Assembly (NCBI GenBank): GCA_964459495.1
Contig: CAYWNK010000079.1
Span: 1 to 22,126 of the forward strand
Source of the DNA: CAYWNK01 sp964459495
GTDB lineage: Bacteria > Planctomycetota > UBA1135 > GCA-002686595
Direction: 5' to 3'
DNA length: 22,126 bases
Shown here: in pieces, positions 7,724 through 14,554 of the stretch
How positions within the stretch are numbered: position 1 is the stretch's first letter
Layout of the letters: each line of letters opens with the position of its first letter
Notes under the pieces: generated by a model
Databases searched by the model: none
Told to the model about the DNA's origin: nothing
What the model saw: only the letters and a program-made list of their open reading frames with translations
Position numbers and translations under genes: made by a program

Positions 7724-9037
7724 CTAGCGGAAGCGCGACACCCGGAAGGGCTCGGGGTCCAGATGGGTGTCGCCGCCACCGATAAGCTCGGCCACAAGCC
7801 GGCCCGTTCCGGTCGCCAGGCTTAGGCCTAGCATGCTATGCCCCGCCGCAATCCAAACGTTGGAGTGCGCCGGACTGCGGTCGATGATCGGACGTCCGTC
7901 CCATGTCATCGGCCGCCAGCCGTACCATTCCTCGGTCACCTCGGCGCCGAGCGGATCGACGAGGTGCTTCTCCGCCGCTGCTTTCAGGAGCCCGAGGCGC
8001 TTCTTGTTGATGCTGGTGTCGTAGCCGACGAACTCCATCGTTGAACCGATCCGATAGCCCGTGTCCATGGGCGTCACCGCCACATGGCTATCCTCAAAAA
8101 TCAGGGGATGCCGCGGCATACGGCCCGGCTTCGTCATCGTGATCGAGTAGCCCTTCCCCGGCTCGATTGGGATCTGCACCCCGAGCTGCTCGTTCATGAA
8201 CGGCGTCATCGCCCCCATCGCCACGACGAAGTGGTCGGCGTCCAAGGTCAAGGGCTGGCTATCCCTGCCCTTGGCCATGACACGGGCCGCCCCCCCAGTG
8301 GCCCCACCCTTTTCAAAACCCTCCACCGCCGTCGACTCCAGGAAGGTGACCCCCATGCCCTCAAGACGCTGGCGCACCTCTTGAAGCAGCTTGTCCGGAC
8401 GTAGGTGGCAGTCGCCCTCATAGTGCCATGCGCCGGCGATACCAGGCTTGAGCGCGGGCTCGAGCTGCAAGACCGCCGCACCGTCGTAGGCCGTGGCCCC
8501 AACGCCGAATTCATTCCGTAGGAGTTGATCCGTGTCCGCATAGGCCTCGAAGTCGCGAGCTTCGTCGTGCACGTAGAGCAGCCCGCGTTCCTGCCATTCG
8601 CACTCGATGCCCTCATCGTTCACGAGCCCGCGGTACAGGGCAAGCGACGACTGCAATAGGCCGTGCAGGGCCCGCCCAGTCTTCATCATGTCGCGCTCAT
8701 TGCAGCTGCGCGCAAAGTTCCAGAACCAGGACATCCAGCGCTTCGAGAGTCGAGGCTTTACCGCGAATGGCGAGTTCGACTTGAACATCGCACGCATCGT
8801 CTTGGATACCGCCCCGGGCTGGCATAGGGGCAAGATGTGGCTGGGGCAGACATACCCGCAATTGCCGTGGCTGCACGCCGCCCCGAACTCATCGCGATCG
8901 ATCACCGTCACCCGGTAGCCAGCGTGGGCGAGGTACCACGCGCTCATGCCTCCGATGACTCCGCCCCCGACTACGGCCACGTGGTCGCCGGGCGAAGCTG
9001 CAGCCCGCGCCTCCCCTGAATTCGAATGGTGGATCAT
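7724..9037 (-). CDS. FAD-dependent D-amino acid / D-hydroxyproline dehydrogenase
   Basis: The 437-residue protein is a DAO/DadA-family flavoenzyme. The FAD-binding GGGVIGG motif lies at residues 24-30, followed by the ribose-binding acidic end of strand two in VTVIDRDEFG. The GNCGYVCPSH stretch is typical of DadA-like enzymes. The C-terminal GWRPMTWDGRPIID and AAGHSMLGLSLATGTG segments are the usual FAD-contacting tail. In this context the substrate should be cis-4-hydroxy-D-proline, oxidised to delta-1-pyrroline-4-hydroxy-2-carboxylate. Its ATG overlaps the epimerase stop (ATGA, 9034-9037), so the two are translationally coupled. It is a single-chain type, unlike the multi-subunit LhpB-type oxidases of some pseudomonads. 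The electron acceptor is unknown. Family is certain; the hydroxyproline substrate rests on the neighbours. Confidence 0.88.
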   Translation of the reverse strand: MIHHSNSGEARAAASPGDHVAVVGGGVIGGMSAWYLAHAGYRVTVIDRDEFGAACSHGNCGYVCPSHILPLCQPGAVSKTMRAMFKSNSPFAVKPRLSKRWMSWFWNFARSCNERDMMKTGRALHGLLQSSLALYRGLVNDEGIECEWQERGLLYVHDEARDFEAYADTDQLLRNEFGVGATAYDGAAVLQLEPALKPGIAGAWHYEGDCHLRPDKLLQEVRQRLEGMGVTFLESTAVEGFEKGGATGGAARVMAKGRDSQPLTLDADHFVVAMGAMTPFMNEQLGVQIPIEPGKGYSITMTKPGRMPRHPLIFEDSHVAVTPMDTGYRIGSTMEFVGYDTSINKKRLGLLKAAAEKHLVDPLGAEVTEEWYGWRPMTWDGRPIIDRSPAHSNVWIAAGHSMLGLSLATGTGRLVAELIGGGDTHLDPEPFRVSRFR

Positions 9038-9987
9038 GTGGGAATCCCGTCTGGGAAGGGATCGCGTGGATCGAAGTGCAAGGTGGACACGGCGCTGATA
9101 CTGGCATGGCCCCGTATCTCAGGCAGGATGCAGTTCGCCTCGTCCGCAGGCTCATAGCTGGCCTGGAACACGCTCCCGATGAGGCTCTCCTGTCGCCAGA
9201 CCTCCCCGGGGGCGAGCTTGCCGTCGGCCGCGAGGCAGCTCAGCTTGGCGCTCGTCCCCGTCCCGCAGGGGGAACGATCATAGGCACCGCCAGGACAAAG
9301 CACGTAGTTGCGGCTGTGGTTGGCGGGATCGCCCGCGGCCCCAAAAAACTCAACATGGTCGATGTAGCCGCCTTCCTTGCCCGTGATGCCCTGGTCTGCC
9401 AGCGCGCCGCGGATCGCGATCGCAGCCGCCTTCAGCCCGGGTTCCTCTCCGATCTCGAGCGGGCACGGGGGCGCGCTTGTCACCAGAAAAAACCAGTTGC
9501 CGCCCCACGCGATGTCGCCCGTCACGGGCCCAAGTCCGGGCACCTGCACTTCTACGCCGGCCGCGTGGCGATAGCTAGGCACGTTGAAAACGCTGACCGA
9601 GCGGTCCCCGTGCAACACCGCGGTCACCGGCCCCACGCAGGAATCGATGCGGTGAGCACCGGGGCCGATCCTGCCCTGATGCAGGAGCGTCTCGACCAGG
9701 CCCATGGTCCCGTGACCGCACATGCCGAGGTAGTCGACGTTGTTGAAGAAGATCACACCGAAGTCGCAGCTCGGATCGTGGGGTTCGCAGAGCAGGGCCC
9801 CCACCCAGGCCTCCGAACCGCGGGGTTCGTTCATGACGCGCGTGCGCACGTGGTCGAACTCGGCACGGAAGCGCTCGACCCGCCCGGCCAGAGGCCCCGA
9901 GCCAAGGTCGGGGCCGCCGGCAACGATGACCCGCGTGGGCTCCCCGCCGGTGTGGGAATCGATGACTTCGATGGTCGATGCATTCAC
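9034..9987 (-). CDS. 4-hydroxyproline 2-epimerase (proline racemase family)
   Basis: This 317-residue cytoplasmic enzyme belongs to the proline racemase superfamily. Both catalytic cysteines are present: Cys90 in MCGHGTMG and Cys241 in DRSPCGTGTSA. A Cys/Cys pair marks racemases and epimerases; the related trans-3-hydroxyproline dehydratases have Thr at the second site. Together with the surrounding genes this points to conversion of trans-4-hydroxy-L-proline to cis-4-hydroxy-D-proline, the first step of the pathway. The start is the GTG at 9987; the ATG-like triplet right after it is out of frame. Only a weak purine run precedes it. It is the first gene of a two-gene minus-strand operon and faces the palindromic operator candidate at 10038-10051. 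Confidence 0.92.
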   Translation of the reverse strand: MNASTIEVIDSHTGGEPTRVIVAGGPDLGSGPLAGRVERFRAEFDHVRTRVMNEPRGSEAWVGALLCEPHDPSCDFGVIFFNNVDYLGMCGHGTMGLVETLLHQGRIGPGAHRIDSCVGPVTAVLHGDRSVSVFNVPSYRHAAGVEVQVPGLGPVTGDIAWGGNWFFLVTSAPPCPLEIGEEPGLKAAAIAIRGALADQGITGKEGGYIDHVEFFGAAGDPANHSRNYVLCPGGAYDRSPCGTGTSAKLSCLAADGKLAPGEVWRQESLIGSVFQASYEPADEANCILPEIRGHASISAVSTLHFDPRDPFPDGIPT

Positions 9988-10037
9988 GGCCCTATTGTCA
10001 CCGGATTTTCACGGGCACGGCCAGCAGCAACTTTGTA

Positions 10038-10051
10038 CTTTGTCGACAAAG
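10038..10051. promoter_or_regulatory. Candidate GntR operator in the divergent promoter region
   Basis: CTTTGTCGACAAAG is a perfect 14-bp palindrome. It sits in the 107-bp gap (9988-10094) between the divergent epimerase and aldehyde dehydrogenase genes. Its core TTGTCGACAA fits the GT..AC dyads bound by FadR-type GntR regulators, and the locus encodes such a regulator (11699-12568). A partial copy of the half-site, CTTTGTA, lies directly to the left (10031-10037). The AT content of this short patch stands out against the GC-rich surroundings. Binding is inferred; the palindrome is seen directly. No confident -35/-10 elements could be placed. Confidence 0.5.
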
Positions 10052-10094
10052 ACAAGTTCGATCCCCCCCTAGCTCCCCCCCGCGCACCAATTTC

Positions 10095-11672
10095 ATGTCC
10101 CAGTCCCACGTCCTGATCGCCGGAAGCTGGCGTCCCGCCGATGCCAGCGGAACCTTCAGTGCCCAAGATCCCCGTACGGGCGACCCCCTTCCGGGCGAGT
10201 ACCCGACGAGCCGCTGGTCGGACTGTGATGCCGCGCTCGATGCGGCCCAAGCCGCTGCCGCGGAGCTACGCTCAGTTGAGCCATCGAAGATCGCCGCTTT
10301 CCTGGAGGGCTACGCCGCCAGAATCGAAACGCGCGCCGAGGAGATCACCGAACTCGCCGCCAAGGAAACCGCCCTCCCCACGGCTCCGCGCCTGGCAGCC
10401 ATCGAGCTCCCGCGCACCACAGGCCAGCTGCGACACGCCGCTGCCGCTGCCCGCAGCGAGGACTGGACCCGCCCGATCATCGACACGGCCGCCAACATCC
10501 GAACGCGCTTCGGTCCGATCGGTCCCGTGGCGGTCTTCGGGCCGAACAACTTCCCCCTCGCCTTCGGCAGCATCTCTGGCGGCGACTTCGCCGCAGCGAT
10601 CGCCGCGGGCAACCCCGTGATTGCCAAAGGACACCCGCTGCACCCGGGAACCACCCGCATTCTCGCCGAGGAAGCCCAGAAGGCAGTCGACGAGGCGGGC
10701 CTGCCGGCCTCCACCGTACAGCTGCTCTACAACTTGGATTTCGCCGACGGCGAACGCCTAGCCAAAGACCCACGCCTTGCAGCAATCGCGTTCACGGGCT
10801 CCCGCCGCGGCGGTCTCGCCCTGAAGGCCCACGCTGACGCTGCCGGCAAGCCCATCTACCTCGAGCTGGGCTCCGTGAACCCCGTGGTGATCCTGCCCAA
10901 CGCGCTGAAGGAGCGCGGCGGCGCGATCGCGGAAGAGTTCTCGGGAAGCTGCCTGATGGGCACTGGCCAATTCTGCACGAATCCCGGTCTGGTTCTCATC
11001 GAGGAATCCCCCGAAGCCGACACCTTCGTGGCCGACGTCACGCTCCATTTTGCCGCGGCCCAGCCGGGCGTGCTCTTCTCCTCTGCTGGACTCGACGGCC
11101 TCGGTCAGTCGGTCGAGAGGCTGAAGTCGGCGGGAGCCAAGGTGCTGGCCGGGGGAAAACCTGCCGCAGAAACCAGCGGATTCAGCTACGAGAACACCGT
11201 CCTGGAGGCGACGGGAGCCCAGTTCCTGGAGTCGCCGGCGAAGCTTCAGTCCGAGGCATTCGGCAACGCGACGCTCATCGTGCGCACCTCCTCGAGCGAC
11301 GAAACCCGCAGCGTCATCCAGACCCTGGAGGGCAACCTCACCGGCTGCGTCTATTCAGCCACCGACGGATCCGACGACGCCAGCTACGACGCCATCGCGC
11401 CTGAACTGCGAGCGCGCGTCGGGCGCTTGATCAACGACAAGATGCCCACCGGCGTGGCGGTTTCCCCCGCGATGAACCACGGCGGCCCCTTCCCCGCAAC
11501 CTCCCACCCGGGCTTCACGGCGGTCGGACTGCCGGGGTCGATCTCGCGCTTCGCGATGCTGCAATGCTACGACAACGTGCGGCCCCATCGCCTGCCGGCA
11601 TCGCTCCAGGACAACAACCCCGGTTCCGTTTGGCGCCAGGTCGATGGCACTTGGAGCAATAGCGCCATCTAG
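10095..11672 (+). CDS. 2,5-dioxovalerate (alpha-ketoglutaric semialdehyde) dehydrogenase
   Basis: This 525-residue NAD(P)-dependent aldehyde dehydrogenase starts at the ATG at 10095. An upstream in-frame ATG would add 39 atypical residues and run through the operator, so I reject it. Glu257 (in LELGSVNP) and the nucleophile Cys294 (in GTGQFCTNPG) are the catalytic pair. FGPNNFPLAFG is the conserved active-site Asn region, and AFTGSRRGG the cofactor-binding region. The FCTNPG motif and overall length match alpha-ketoglutaric semialdehyde dehydrogenases (type III, hydroxyproline-linked) and their fatty-aldehyde relatives. The expected reaction is 2,5-dioxopentanoate to 2-oxoglutarate, the last step of hydroxyproline breakdown, feeding the TCA cycle. 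It is the first gene of a three-gene plus-strand unit, 26 bp before the regulator. Sugar-acid pathways use the same enzyme, but the neighbours point to hydroxyproline. Confidence 0.92.
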   Translation: MSQSHVLIAGSWRPADASGTFSAQDPRTGDPLPGEYPTSRWSDCDAALDAAQAAAAELRSVEPSKIAAFLEGYAARIETRAEEITELAAKETALPTAPRLAAIELPRTTGQLRHAAAAARSEDWTRPIIDTAANIRTRFGPIGPVAVFGPNNFPLAFGSISGGDFAAAIAAGNPVIAKGHPLHPGTTRILAEEAQKAVDEAGLPASTVQLLYNLDFADGERLAKDPRLAAIAFTGSRRGGLALKAHADAAGKPIYLELGSVNPVVILPNALKERGGAIAEEFSGSCLMGTGQFCTNPGLVLIEESPEADTFVADVTLHFAAAQPGVLFSSAGLDGLGQSVERLKSAGAKVLAGGKPAAETSGFSYENTVLEATGAQFLESPAKLQSEAFGNATLIVRTSSSDETRSVIQTLEGNLTGCVYSATDGSDDASYDAIAPELRARVGRLINDKMPTGVAVSPAMNHGGPFPATSHPGFTAVGLPGSISRFAMLQCYDNVRPHRLPASLQDNNPGSVWRQVDGTWSNSAI

Positions 11673-11698
11673 CTGCTCCTTCGTCCGCTCCCCCGGCT

Positions 11699-12568
11699 GT
11701 GAACATCTCCGAGTACATCGAACAGGACCTGGAGTCCCGAATTCGTTCTGGCTCCGACCTGCCCGACCGGCTGACGCTGGCGAGTATTGCGGGGATGTAC
11801 GAGGTCAGCCTGACGCCGGTGAGAGCGGCGCTCGATGGACTGCTGGAGCGCAAGTTGCTCCTGAAGAGGGACAACGGGCGGCTTCAGCTCGGCGTGGCGA
11901 AGCGAGCCCGGCGTTCCGGCTCGAAGGTCGCACCGCGCCCCCAGCCGCCCGTGGACCACGACGCGGCGATCGCACGGGAGATCATCCTGCTAAGCCTGCG
12001 GGATGGCGTCGACCCCTTCGTGCGGGAGGAGGCGATGGCGGAGCAACACGGAATCGGGCGGTCTCTCCTTCGCAGCACATTCCAACGCCTTGCCGGCGGC
12101 GGCCTGCTGGAGCACGTGCCCCGTCGAGGCTGGCGCGTGCCGCGTTTCGACCAGGACGAGATGGACGCCTACCTCGACGTGCGTGAGACCCTGGAGGTCA
12201 AGGCCCTCGACCTGGCGCGCAAGGACCTCGAACCCGCGGACCTCGAGCGAATGATCGCCGGCAATGGCGCACCCGCCGTGCGGCGTGGATCCATCGACAA
12301 CACGCTCCACGCCTACTTCGTCCAACGCTCCGGCAACCGCTACATCGAGGCCTTCTTTGCCTCGAACGGCCGCTACTACAACGCGCTCTTCGACTACGCG
12401 GCCCTCGGCGCGCAGGTGGTGGCCGAGATGGCCGCCCAGCATGTCGAGATTCTCGACCACGCTCGCGCTAGGCGTTGGGCCAAGGCCCGCGTCGCGCTCG
12501 GCCACCACATCCAATCTCAGCGCCCAGTCATGGAGGCCATGATCGCCTCCGTACTGCAGGGCGACTGA
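11699..12568 (+). CDS. GntR/FCD regulator with two tandem winged-helix domains
   Basis: The 289-residue protein is a transcription factor of the FadR/FCD branch of GntR, but with an unusual head. Residues ~4-62 already form a GntR-like winged helix (helix-turn-helix around LASIAGMYEVSLTPVRAALD). Residues ~84-152 form a second one (EEAMAEQHGIGRSLLRSTFQ, then the wing LLEHVPRRGWRV). A basic linker, AKRARRSGSK, separates them. The FCD ligand domain follows (about 155-289). It keeps the metal/ligand-site pattern Asp200-x3-His204, His248 and His269/270, although the stretch before Asp200 is shortened. Start is GTG at 11699 with no visible Shine-Dalgarno. Located between the semialdehyde dehydrogenase and the deaminase, it probably controls the locus in response to hydroxyproline or a pathway intermediate, likely through the palindrome at 10038-10051. 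Confidence 0.87.
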   Translation: MNISEYIEQDLESRIRSGSDLPDRLTLASIAGMYEVSLTPVRAALDGLLERKLLLKRDNGRLQLGVAKRARRSGSKVAPRPQPPVDHDAAIAREIILLSLRDGVDPFVREEAMAEQHGIGRSLLRSTFQRLAGGGLLEHVPRRGWRVPRFDQDEMDAYLDVRETLEVKALDLARKDLEPADLERMIAGNGAPAVRRGSIDNTLHAYFVQRSGNRYIEAFFASNGRYYNALFDYAALGAQVVAEMAAQHVEILDHARARRWAKARVALGHHIQSQRPVMEAMIASVLQGD

Positions 12569-12596
12569 TCCCCCAGTCCCTCCGCATTCCGCTTCC

Positions 12597-13553
12597 ATGC
12601 CCCCCACCCAATCCACGTCCAACGTCTTCGAAGGCTGCATCCCTGCTCTCATGACCCCATGCCAAGTCGATGGCACGCCGAACTTTGATGCGCTCGTCGG
12701 CAAGGGCCAGGAGCTCATGGCCGCCGGGATGTCAGGCATGGTGTACTGCGGCTCCATGGGGGACTGGCCGCTCTTGACCGATGCCCAGCGCCAAGAGGGC
12801 GTAGCGCGGCTGGCAAAGGCCGGTGTGCCCGTCGTCGTCGGCACCGGCGCCATCAACACCGCCTCAGCCGTCGACCACGCTAAGCACGCCGCCTCCGTGG
12901 GAGCCGCCGGCCTGATGGTGATCCCGCGCGTGCTCTCCCGCGGGACCTCCCCCGCAGCCCAGCGTGCGCACTTCGCTGCGATTCTGGAGGCGGCACCAGA
13001 GACACCAGCCGTGATCTACAACAGCCCCTACTACGGCTTTGAGACCCGCGCCGAGCTCTTCTTCGACCTCCGCTCCCAGTACTCCAACCTGATCGGTTTC
13101 AAAGAGTTCGGCGGCTCCGCGTCTCTGAGCTATGCAGCGGAACACATCACCGGCGCCGACGACGCGCTGACCCTGATGGTCGGCGTCGACACCCAGGTCT
13201 TCCACGGCTATCTCAACTGCGGCGCAACGGGCGCCATCACCGGCATCGGCAATGCGCTCCCCGAGCAGGTTCTGCGCATGGTCGAGCTCTGCACCCGCGC
13301 CCAAGCCGGCGACGCCCGGGCACGGCGCCTAGCCAAGGAGCTCGAAGCCGCCCTGCTCGTGCTCTCCACCTTCGACGAGGGCCCCGACCTCGTGCTGTTC
13401 TACAAGTACCTACTCGTCCTCAACGGTGAGGAGCAGTACCGCCTGCACTTCAACGCGACCGACCAGCTGTCGGCGAGCCAAAAGGCCTTCGTCGAACAGC
13501 AGTACAGCCTCTTCCAATCCTGGTGGAAGGACTGGAGCGCCCAGTCGAACTGA
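12597..13553 (+). CDS. DapA-family protein, probable pyrroline-4-hydroxy-2-carboxylate deaminase
   Basis: The 318-residue protein is a class I TIM-barrel aldolase of the dihydrodipicolinate synthase/N-acetylneuraminate lyase family. The Schiff-base lysine is Lys169 (IGFKEFGG) and the catalytic tyrosine Tyr141 (YNSPYYG). Their 28-residue spacing equals that of E. coli DapA (Tyr133/Lys161). The usual DapA loop Gly-Thr-Thr-Gly-Glu is replaced by Gly-Ser-Met-Gly-Asp (residues 52-56), so true lysine biosynthesis is unlikely. In hydroxyproline loci a member of this family deaminates and dehydrates delta-1-pyrroline-4-hydroxy-2-carboxylate to alpha-ketoglutaric semialdehyde, exactly the step missing between the dehydrogenase and the aldehyde dehydrogenase here. 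It lies 28 bp after the regulator and its stop is only 3 bp from the stop of the convergent gene. Confidence 0.88.
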   Translation: MPPTQSTSNVFEGCIPALMTPCQVDGTPNFDALVGKGQELMAAGMSGMVYCGSMGDWPLLTDAQRQEGVARLAKAGVPVVVGTGAINTASAVDHAKHAASVGAAGLMVIPRVLSRGTSPAAQRAHFAAILEAAPETPAVIYNSPYYGFETRAELFFDLRSQYSNLIGFKEFGGSASLSYAAEHITGADDALTLMVGVDTQVFHGYLNCGATGAITGIGNALPEQVLRMVELCTRAQAGDARARRLAKELEAALLVLSTFDEGPDLVLFYKYLLVLNGEEQYRLHFNATDQLSASQKAFVEQQYSLFQSWWKDWSAQSN

Positions 13554-13556
13554 GCA

Positions 13557-14495
13557 TCAGCTGCGCCAGTCGAGCTCCGCGGCATCCCTATGCCCCCACC
13601 ATTCTAATTTCCAGCCCAGACCAGCCAGGGCACCAGCTGCCCCCGGAGGCAGCTCGGGCAGCCGCACGCGGCGCGTTTCCCCCGGCGCGGGCAGCGCGAT
13701 GAGCTGGGCCGGATCGGGCCCCTGAATCGGCAGACCCCTTCGATCCGCTGGCCGCGCCCAAAGGGGGGCGGCCTCGCCCGGATCCAGGCCGCTGAGGACG
13801 AGGGACGTCCCGTTCGCGCTGCTGCGCACCACCAGGCGGCCGGCAAAGATCGGATCAGGAGCGCCAAGCGGCCCCAGCCAAACCAGCTGCATGCCGCACA
13901 TGCGAGCCCCCGCAGAGCCATCGCCGGTCTCGAGCAGGACATTGAGATCCCCGCCCTGCACCCTCGCGCGGTGCAGCGCGAAGCTCTGGCCCACTATGTG
14001 ATGCCCAGACCAGCCGCTGACGCCGTAGTCCCCGCAGCAGCTCGCGGAATCGGGGGACTCCAGCACCAGGACCTTGCCGGGCTCGGCCAGACAGCCGGGC
14101 CAGGCATAGGTGTAGACCAGGTAGTCCCCGTCACGCAGACCGTGGAAGGACCAGCGCTGGGTGCCCTTCAGCGACAGGGCTGCGTCCTCGAGCAGGCCCT
14201 TCGCGTCCCCCATCAGACCGGCCGGGCACTGGGTCCAGGCGCTCACGCCCCACTGGGCGACACGCACTGCCGAGCGCTCAGCCCCCAGATCGAGCAGGGC
14301 CTGCGAGCCCTCTTCGCCCTCGGATGCCGGCAGTACAACGTTCCAAAGGCCAGGCTGCCCCGCAGCGCCGCCGTAGGTCCGCGAGGGCACGGCCGCATCG
14401 CCCAGGTCGACGTTGAAGCTCTGGGCTGCCGCTCTGCCGCTGAGAAGAGCGAAGAAGAACGCAAGCTGCCCGGCGGCTCGCAGGAAGGCGATCAT
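13557..14495 (-). CDS. Secreted protein of unknown function
   Basis: I do not recognise this 312-residue protein. Starting at the ATG at 14495 it has a clear Sec signal peptide (hydrophobic core AFFFALLSG, likely cleavage after GRAAA near residue 25). A GTG at 14522 would add nine residues but lies inside the hairpin that probably terminates the upstream transporter gene, so I prefer the ATG. The mature part is rich in Gly, Ala and Trp, and has a Cys-Cys pair (SASCCGDYG) plus other cysteines, suggesting disulphides in the periplasm. The early sequence FNVDLGDAAVPSRTYGGAAGQPGLWN is reminiscent of the opening of exported beta-sandwich proteins, but I can name no family. It is convergent with the hydroxyproline operon and follows the transporter gene on the same strand. 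Confidence 0.75.
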   Translation of the reverse strand: MIAFLRAAGQLAFFFALLSGRAAAQSFNVDLGDAAVPSRTYGGAAGQPGLWNVVLPASEGEEGSQALLDLGAERSAVRVAQWGVSAWTQCPAGLMGDAKGLLEDAALSLKGTQRWSFHGLRDGDYLVYTYAWPGCLAEPGKVLVLESPDSASCCGDYGVSGWSGHHIVGQSFALHRARVQGGDLNVLLETGDGSAGARMCGMQLVWLGPLGAPDPIFAGRLVVRSSANGTSLVLSGLDPGEAAPLWARPADRRGLPIQGPDPAQLIALPAPGETRRVRLPELPPGAAGALAGLGWKLEWWGHRDAAELDWRS

Positions 14496-14513
14496 CGGAG
14501 TAGGACGGATCAA

Positions 14514-14541
14514 GGCGCCCACAACCTAGGCTGTGGGCGCC
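14514..14541 (-). terminator. Perfect inverted repeat after the OPT transporter gene
   Basis: GGCGCCCACA (14514-14523) and TGTGGGCGCC (14532-14541) are perfect 10-bp complements around an 8-nt loop, ACCTAGGC. The hairpin lies 13 bp past the transporter stop codon on the minus strand. There is no real U-tract after it, so it may be a hairpin-only terminator or mRNA end protector. Its position also argues that the next gene starts at 14495, not at the GTG within the stem. Confidence 0.6.
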
Positions 14542-14554
14542 GGTGATCCAGGGC

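Noticed and set aside
7711..7730. Palindrome CCGCTAGCGG between the convergent peroxidase and dehydrogenase genes as a terminator
   Set aside because: The dyad has no loop-sized centre and no flanking T-run, and the gap is only 13 bp; too weak to call.
9978..10094. N-terminal extension of the semialdehyde dehydrogenase from an upstream ATG
   Set aside because: The extra 39 residues have no family counterpart and would cover the operator candidate; the ATG at 10095 gives the normal N-terminus.
9076..10116. 346-codon plus-strand frame opposite the epimerase
   Set aside because: It is antisense to an enzyme with both catalytic cysteines and runs across the divergent promoter region and its palindrome.
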